The position numbers and the translations under genes were made by a program. DNA of 10,140 nt from assembly GCA_001800185.1 (NCBI GenBank), contig MGUX01000033.1, positions 1-10,140 on the forward strand, given 5' to 3'. Under the pieces are notes generated by a model, which saw only the letters and a program-made list of their open reading frames with translations, was not told the origin of the DNA and searched no databases. The stretch comes from Elusimicrobia bacterium RIFCSPLOWO2_12_FULL_59_9. Its GTDB lineage: Bacteria > Elusimicrobiota > Elusimicrobia > O2-12-FULL-59-9. Below, one piece after another: positions 6,142 through 10,140 of the stretch; positions within the stretch are counted from its first letter, which is position 1, and each line of letters begins with the position of its first letter.

Positions 6142-7421
6142 TGAAGCCGATCCCGGTTTCCCGCGTCAAAAACGAAGACGGCATGATGCTCGTCATCGCC
6201 ATTCTGCTTCTGACCGTCATGGCCATTTTGATCCCGATGACCATTTTCAAGGTTCAGCAGGAGGCCAAGCTGGTGACTTTGCAGACGCGCTCCAGCCGGG
6301 CTTTTCATCTGGCCGAGGCGGCGGTGGACCGGGGCCACCTGCAATTGACCGTCAGCACCGCCAACTGGTCGACGATACTTGCCGGCGGCAGCATGAGCGG
6401 CCACAACTTCGACACGCGCTACAACGACCTCGACGGCGGGCATTACTCCATCAAAATTTACAAAGGCGCCGGAGACGACAAGGCCGTGGTGCTGGGGGTC
6501 GGGCGCGACGACAGCACCAAGGAGGTGCGGGCCGTTGAGGCCATTTATCAAAACACCAACGGCAAGTCCTCGATCTATGCCGTCGGCGGCGTCACGGTGG
6601 GGGGCAACGTCACCGTCGAGTGGGGGGCGATATTCTCTCCCTCCCCTATCGATTCAAACGGCAACCTGCACCCTCAGTTTAAGGGCGCCAGCACCGTGGA
6701 TTTAGACGCCAACGGCGCCGATCCTCCCAACACGGACGGCATCCAGTGGTGGTCCTTTTACAACAGCATCCCCCCCGAGCCGCAGATCACTTTGGATTCC
6801 TACGCTTCCTCCGCGACGGCCAACGGAATTTATTGCGCTTCCAGCACCGTGACGATGAAAGATTACACCCACACCGGGGGCAAGGTGCATTATTTTACGG
6901 GCGATTTGGACCTCCAGTCCGGAAACTGTCCGACGTGCAACGGCTGCAGCGGCGGCGGTGGGTCCAACGACGTCTTCATTGACGGCTCCATCGTGGTTTT
7001 GGGAAACCTCAACATCCACGGCGGCACGGGAGGCGGGAGCTATAACGCCTACGTGCCCCAGTCGGCCTGGAAGCAGTACGGAAACGATTGGAGCTTTTAC
7101 CGCACCACCTACGACGGCTCGGCGCCGGCCGGCTTTCCGGGGGTCGACGGCTCCTACAGCTCCAGCGCCAGCTTGACCTATCCGTTGTCGAGCGTGCTCG
7201 TCCACGGGTTCATCTATGTCGGGGGGGATCTCGACCTGACCGGCGGCGGCAACGTCACCGTCCATGGCTACATTTACGTCAAGGGCGACAGCAACATCAG
7301 CACCTCCAACATGCAGGTTTTTTACGACGAAACCGTGGGAGAAAACGTCATTTTCTCCCGAATCACCATGGAAAGGGTTTCTTGGAGGGAGACGGAACAG
7401 GCTTGGCCGTCAGGCATATAG
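6141..7421 (+). CDS. PilX/GspK-like pilus assembly protein with probable beta-solenoid body
   Basis: The 426-residue protein has a short leader ending in NEDG, then a hydrophobic helix MMLVIAILLLTVMAILI (cleavage G14/M15) and the SSRAFHLAEAAVDRG motif typical of PilX N-terminal domains. Position +5 is Ile (I19) rather than Glu, as in GspK/PilX tip-type subunits. From about residue 144 the chain has repeated short glycine-spaced strands (VGGVTVGGNVTVEWG, FIDGSIVVLGNLNIHGG, VHGFIYVGGDLDLTGGGNVTV, GYIYVKGDSNI), which suggests a right-handed beta-helix or bactofilin-like fold. A CPTCNGC cluster (C263, C266, C269) followed by glycines could form disulfides or bind metal. The last residues (RITMERVSWRETEQAW) look like a short tail. 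It is the third gene of the pilin operon, with its ATG overlapping the previous stop, and is followed at once by an octamer repeat array. The exact function is inferred only from the N-terminus and neighbours. Confidence 0.75.
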   Translation: MKPIPVSRVKNEDGMMLVIAILLLTVMAILIPMTIFKVQQEAKLVTLQTRSSRAFHLAEAAVDRGHLQLTVSTANWSTILAGGSMSGHNFDTRYNDLDGGHYSIKIYKGAGDDKAVVLGVGRDDSTKEVRAVEAIYQNTNGKSSIYAVGGVTVGGNVTVEWGAIFSPSPIDSNGNLHPQFKGASTVDLDANGADPPNTDGIQWWSFYNSIPPEPQITLDSYASSATANGIYCASSTVTMKDYTHTGGKVHYFTGDLDLQSGNCPTCNGCSGGGGSNDVFIDGSIVVLGNLNIHGGTGGGSYNAYVPQSAWKQYGNDWSFYRTTYDGSAPAGFPGVDGSYSSSASLTYPLSSVLVHGFIYVGGDLDLTGGGNVTVHGYIYVKGDSNISTSNMQVFYDETVGENVIFSRITMERVSWRETEQAWPSGI

Positions 7422-7565
7422 AGTGAGGGGAAGTGGTAGAGTGATCAAGTGATCAGTGGTCAAGTGATCGAGAGGGCAAGTGGTCAAGTGATCGAGAGGG
7501 CAAGTGATCGAGTGATCAGTGGTAAAGTGGCAGAGTGGTAAAGTGGTAGAGTGGTAAAGTGGGAC
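7422..7565 (+). repeat. Oriented array of 8-bp repeats after the pilin operon
   Basis: Directly after the PilX-like stop the DNA is built from octamers of the form RAGTGRTM in one orientation: aagtggta, gagtgatc, aagtgatc, gagagggc, aagtggca and so on, with two 7-bp slips. Within it there is an exact 24-bp tandem duplication (7455-7478 and 7479-7502), equal to three octamers, and then three near-identical 16-bp units starting at 7518, 7534 and 7550 (agtggtaaagtgg plus three bases). There are six GATC sites, all in the first half. The same octamer builds the array at 1236-1410. No hairpin arm of opposite orientation is present here, so it is not a simple terminator. No spacer structure exists, which excludes a CRISPR array. 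Confidence 0.85.
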
Positions 7566-7600
7566 GGCGGGGCAAAAAGCTAGTCGACACGAATTTTTGA

Positions 7601-7606
7601 TAAGAT
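7601..7606 (+). promoter_or_regulatory. Possible -10 element for leaderless tmk transcript
   Basis: TAAGAT (TANNNT pattern) ends 6 nt before the tmk ATG at 7613, the spacing at which transcription would start on or next to the start codon. There is no convincing -35 box and no ribosome binding site, so this is a weak call based only on position and pattern. Confidence 0.25.
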
Positions 7607-7612
7607 AGCCCT

Positions 7613-8245
7613 ATGCCGCCAAAAGGGCTATTTATTGTTTTGGAGGGTCCGGACAAGTCCGGAAAATCCACGCAGGCGGTCCTTTTGGTTCGCGCGCTGC
7701 GGCGGCGCGGCCTTGCGGTGCTCCATACCCGCGAGCCCGGAGGCACCGCCATGGCGGAGTCGATACGCAAGATTCTTCTCGACCCCCGCCTCCGCATTTT
7801 GCCGCTGACCGAGCTTTTTTTGTACGAGGCTTCCCGTGTCCAGCACACCGCCCAAAAAGTGCGCCCCGCGCTCGCGCGGGGGGAGATCGTCGTTTCGGAG
7901 CGCTACACGCTGGCCTCCCTGGCGTATCAGAGCTACGGCCGCGGCATTCCCCTGAGGACGGTCAGGACCTTAAACCGCGTCGCGACCGAGGGGCTGTCTC
8001 CGGATTTGACCCTCGTTTTGGACGTGGCCGAGGAGATATTCAAGGAGCGCATGCGGGGCAAATCGCATGACCGCTTGGAAAAAGAGCCGCCCTCGTTTCG
8101 GGACCGGGTCCGGCGCGGATATTTCGCTTTGCTCAAAAAAGAGCCCCGCGTGGCATTCATCGACGCCGCGGGCGCCATCCGCAAAGTCCATTCCCGGATT
8201 CTTAAAAAGCTAAACCCATTATTGAGCAACCACCGGACTATTTGA
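7613..8245 (+). CDS. tmk: Thymidylate kinase
   Basis: The 210-residue protein phosphorylates dTMP to dTDP with ATP, the step both salvage and de novo routes share before dTTP. The P-loop is LEGPDKSGKSTQ (GPDKSGKST at 12-20), followed by HTREPGGTAMAESIR, the TREPGGT dTMP-site motif. VVSERYTLASLAYQSYGRG matches the DR(Y/H) motif, but the usual Asp is Glu here (E96, R97, Y98). The lid and C-terminal section, ERMRGKSHDRLEKEPPSFRDRVRRGYF, is the usual DR-E-E---F---V--GY pattern. Length is normal. The ATG at 7613 puts the P-loop at the expected distance. holB starts 3 nt after the stop, and tmk-holB pairing is common in bacteria, so the two are very likely one operon with metG. Confidence 0.92.
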   Translation: MPPKGLFIVLEGPDKSGKSTQAVLLVRALRRRGLAVLHTREPGGTAMAESIRKILLDPRLRILPLTELFLYEASRVQHTAQKVRPALARGEIVVSERYTLASLAYQSYGRGIPLRTVRTLNRVATEGLSPDLTLVLDVAEEIFKERMRGKSHDRLEKEPPSFRDRVRRGYFALLKKEPRVAFIDAAGAIRKVHSRILKKLNPLLSNHRTI

Positions 8246-8248
8246 ATC

Positions 8249-9277
8249 ATGTCTTTTAACGACATTTGGGGTCAGACTAGAGCCGTGGAGCGCCTCAGGG
8301 CGATGTCGGCCGGCGACAAAGTTCCCTCGGCGCTGCTTTTTTACGGGCCGAGCGGGGTGGGCAAGCGCCGCGCGGCCATAGAGCTGGCGAAAGCCATAAA
8401 TTGCGAAAAGGGCGGCGCGGACCCGTGCGGCGATTGCCCGCAGTGCGTGGAGACCGAAAAGGGACTTCATCCCGACGTGCGCGTCGTGGACCGCGAATAC
8501 CGGGCGGCGACCGCCAAGGATCCCAAAGGAGAGTACCGCTCCGCGCTTTCAAGCGGCAACGAGAACAAGATGGAGCAATTTCTTGAAAAACAGACGTCGC
8601 TGCGCATCGACACCATCCGCGAAATCCGGAAATCGATGACGCATAAGCCGATTTTCGGCAAGCACAAGGCCGGCATTTTGGACGACGCCCACGAGATGAC
8701 GGTGGAGGCCGCAAACGCCCTTTTAAAGAGCCTGGAGGAGCCGGGGCCTCGGTCCCACTGGATATTGATCAGCTCGCAGCGCGAAAATATGCTGCCGACG
8801 ATTTTATCGCGCTGCCAACCGGTCCGTTTTCTCGCTTTAGAAAGCGAAATTTTAAAGCGGGTATTGGTCGAGCGCTGCTCGCTCGCCGCGGAGACGGCGG
8901 CGCGCTGGTCCCGCTGGGCGGGCGGCTCGGTGGAGCGCGCCTTGGCGCTGGGGCGCCACGAGGCCGCCGCCGCGTCGGCGCCTTGGGACGCGCCTGGAGG
9001 CGCTCACGAGTTCGCCTCGCGCCTGCCGCGCGAGGCCCACCGCGCCAGGGAAGAGGCGGCGGGACTTTTGACTTTGTGGAGCCTTCTTTTGCGGGGGTTT
9101 TGGCTGGAAGACTCCGTGGGAAGGGCGGAGGCCGCCCGGACGCTCAAGAACCTGCTTCGCCTGCAGGGCGATTTAAAACGCAACGCTTCCGCGGCGCTTG
9201 TGATGCACGTCGCGGTCCTGGAGGTGCAGGCTTTATGCCGAAAGTTTTCTATATCACCACTCCGCTTTACTATGTGA
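8249..9277 (+). CDS. holB: DNA polymerase III delta-prime subunit
   Basis: The 342-residue protein is the delta-prime subunit of the clamp loader, an AAA+ relative of DnaX. It opens with FNDIWGQTRAVERL and a Walker A region GPSGVGKRR (33-41), in which the usual Thr/Ser after GK is Arg, so ATP binding is probably weak; delta-prime subunits commonly lack ATPase activity. A zinc knuckle has C52, C60, C63 and C66. Walker B-like ILDDAHEM, then ANALLKSLEEPG, and the SRC motif in TILSRCQPVRF, which supplies the arginine finger in trans, are all present. The C-terminal collar region is Ala/Arg/Leu-rich and less conserved. The last 43 nt overlap metG in another frame. The start is 3 nt after tmk with no clear Shine-Dalgarno sequence, so it probably relies on coupled translation. 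Confidence 0.9.
   Translation: MSFNDIWGQTRAVERLRAMSAGDKVPSALLFYGPSGVGKRRAAIELAKAINCEKGGADPCGDCPQCVETEKGLHPDVRVVDREYRAATAKDPKGEYRSALSSGNENKMEQFLEKQTSLRIDTIREIRKSMTHKPIFGKHKAGILDDAHEMTVEAANALLKSLEEPGPRSHWILISSQRENMLPTILSRCQPVRFLALESEILKRVLVERCSLAAETAARWSRWAGGSVERALALGRHEAAAASAPWDAPGGAHEFASRLPREAHRAREEAAGLLTLWSLLLRGFWLEDSVGRAEAARTLKNLLRLQGDLKRNASAALVMHVAVLEVQALCRKFSISPLRFTM
9220..9225 (+). promoter_or_regulatory. Ribosome binding site of metG
   Basis: GGAGGT lies inside holB, 9 nt before the ATG at 9235. It is the only well-placed Shine-Dalgarno sequence in the window and fixes the metG start at MPKVFYITTPLYY, since the upstream in-frame stretch from 8983 is merely holB read in another frame. 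Confidence 0.7.
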
Positions 9278-10059
9278 ACGCCGCCCCGCATATCGGCCAC
9301 GCCTACACGACGCTGGCGGCCGACATCCTGGCGCGCCATAAAAAGCGCAAGGGTCAGTCCGTCTTTTTTTTGACGGGCACCGACGAGCACGGGGCCAATA
9401 TCGAGAAGATCGCCTCCCAAGCGAAGGTCGGCCAGACGGAGTGGGTGGACCGCGTCGTCGGGCAATTTAAAAATATGTGGGCCGAGCTCGGCATCGAGTA
9501 CGACGATTTCATCCGGACGACGGAGGAGCGGCACACGCGGCGGGTGCAGGAGATATTCGAGCGCCTCCACAAGCGGGGGGACATCACCCTCGGAACGTAT
9601 GAGGGGCTCTACTGCCTTCCGTGCGAGAACTACTGGGACGCGGGCGACCTCGCGCCGGGCAATAAATGCCCGGTGCATGACCGGCCGGTGGAGACGGTCC
9701 GGGAAGCTTCCTATTTTTTCAAGCTGTCGAAATACCAGGCGCCGCTGCTTGAATATTACGCCGCCCATCCGGAATTTCTCGCGCCGCCGCGCCGCGCCAA
9801 GGAAATCATCAACTTCGTCCAGGCGGGCTTGAGGGACTTATCGGTCTCCCGCACCCAGGTCCGGTGGGGCATTCCCGTCCCGTTTGACTCCAAACACACC
9901 ATTTACGTATGGTTCGACGCGCTTTTAAACTATATCACCGCCGCGGGCTATGGGGCCGCGGAGCCGGGCCGTTTTCAAGCGTTGTGGCCGGCCGACGTGC
10001 AGTTGGTGGGAAAGGAAATTTACCGATTCCACACCGTCATATGGCCCGCCATGCCGTAG
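9235..10059 (+). pseudogene. metG: Methionyl-tRNA synthetase, N-terminal part cut off by an inversion or chimeric join
   Basis: Class I methionyl-tRNA synthetase, which charges tRNA-Met. The 274 residues begin MPKVFYITTPLYYVNAAPHIGHAY with the HIGH motif at 19-22, then FFLTGTDEHG, a zinc-knuckle insertion (CLPCENYW and CPVHDRPVE, so one ligand pair is CxxC and the other CxxH), SYFFKLSKY, the catalytic-core segment WGIPVP, YVWFDALLNYI, and GKEIYRFHTVIWPAM. A normal protein continues through the KMSKS loop and anticodon-binding domain to roughly 500-650 residues. Here the frame meets Pro and a TAG immediately after WPAM. The sequence from about 10054 onward is the reverse complement of the missing KMSKS region (see the next entry), so genuine coding probably ends at 10053-10055. 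The gene is essential in general, so a misassembly, a mixed population or a second copy must be considered. It overlaps holB by 43 nt. Confidence 0.85.
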
Positions 10060-10139
10060 GCGCGCTTCATCTCCAAAGGATCGACGAAATTGCCCTTGGA
10101 TTTGGACATCTTCTCCCCCTCGACGGTCCACCAGCCGTG
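10056..10139 (-). pseudogene. metG: Inverted metG fragment carrying the KMSKS motif
   Basis: Read on the minus strand from 10139 down to 10056, 28 codons give HGWWTVEGEKMSKSKGNF followed by VDPLEMKRAY; the next codon at 10053-10055 gives Gly. This is the KMSKS catalytic loop and start of the following helix of bacterial methionyl-tRNA synthetase, which should lie on the plus strand some 14 residues after the WPAM of the upstream half. The fragment is open at the window edge. The bases 10053-10055 (gcc) fit both halves, which indicates a join with at most about 3 nt of microhomology. It could be a short real inversion of about 130 bp or an assembly/amplification fold-back chimera. Confidence 0.85.
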
Positions 10140-10140
10140 G

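Noticed and set aside
6702..7265. 187-residue open frame on the minus strand opposite the PilX-like gene
   Set aside because: It is a shadow of a GC-rich gene on +: low complexity, no recognisable motif, and no promoter or RBS.
7422..7565. Possible CRISPR array
   Set aside because: Repeats are 8 bp with 16- and 24-bp multiples and no unique spacers; no cas gene is near.
8983..9234. Upstream in-frame extension of metG starting at 8983
   Set aside because: It lies within holB, has no MetRS homology (arginine- and glycine-rich shadow sequence), and the family start MPKVFYITTPLYY at 9235 has a good GGAGGT before it.
9004..9768. 254-residue open frame on the minus strand opposite holB and metG
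   Set aside because: It is antisense to two recognised genes with conserved motifs; no domain is recognised in it.

Overview
The window comes from a moderately GC-rich bacterial genome. Giant prepilin-like proteins with carboxypeptidase-regulatory-like and lamin-tail-like domains, a PilX-like companion, and a tmk-holB-metG housekeeping block together suit Elusimicrobiota or a similar uncultured, pilin-rich lineage. This placement is an inference; no marker gene settles it. Shine-Dalgarno sequences are scarce: of the complete or 5'-intact genes only metG has a well-spaced one.

Layout. (1) 1-84 is the C-terminal tail of an SPFH/slipin protein, followed by hemW on + (130-1230). (2) 1236-1410 is a symmetric array of degenerate 8-bp repeats lying between convergent hemW and a WbpA-type UDP-sugar dehydrogenase gene on - (1413-2726). 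(3) A short divergent promoter region leads into a three-gene + strand cluster of type IV pilin-like proteins. These are an 863-residue giant pilin (2832-5423), a minor pilin with an abnormally long leader (5428-6141), and a PilX/GspK-like protein with a probable beta-solenoid body (6141-7421). Gaps are 4 nt and then a 1-nt overlap, so this reads as one operon that could build a pseudopilus tip or a surface-exposed adhesive complex. (4) 7422-7565 is a second octamer array. (5) tmk (7613-8245), holB (8249-9277) and metG (from 9235) are tightly packed on +; the second junction overlaps by 43 nt.

Three things stand out. First, metG stops abruptly near 10053, and the last ~85 bases are the reverse complement of the expected metG continuation, including the KMSKS motif. 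This is either a small inversion or a chimeric join. Second, the minor pilin leader contains a ~210-bp in-frame block full of palindromes just before the prepilin cleavage site, like a palindromic element sitting in a peptide that will be cut off. Third, the octamer arrays begin within 10 nt of stop codons and always read in the direction of the gene they follow, only at operon ends, which suggests an oriented 3'-UTR element.

No rRNA, tRNA, CRISPR array or recognisable transposase was seen. There is no gene-free stretch above 300 bases; the longest are the two repeat-filled spacers of about 180-190 bp.
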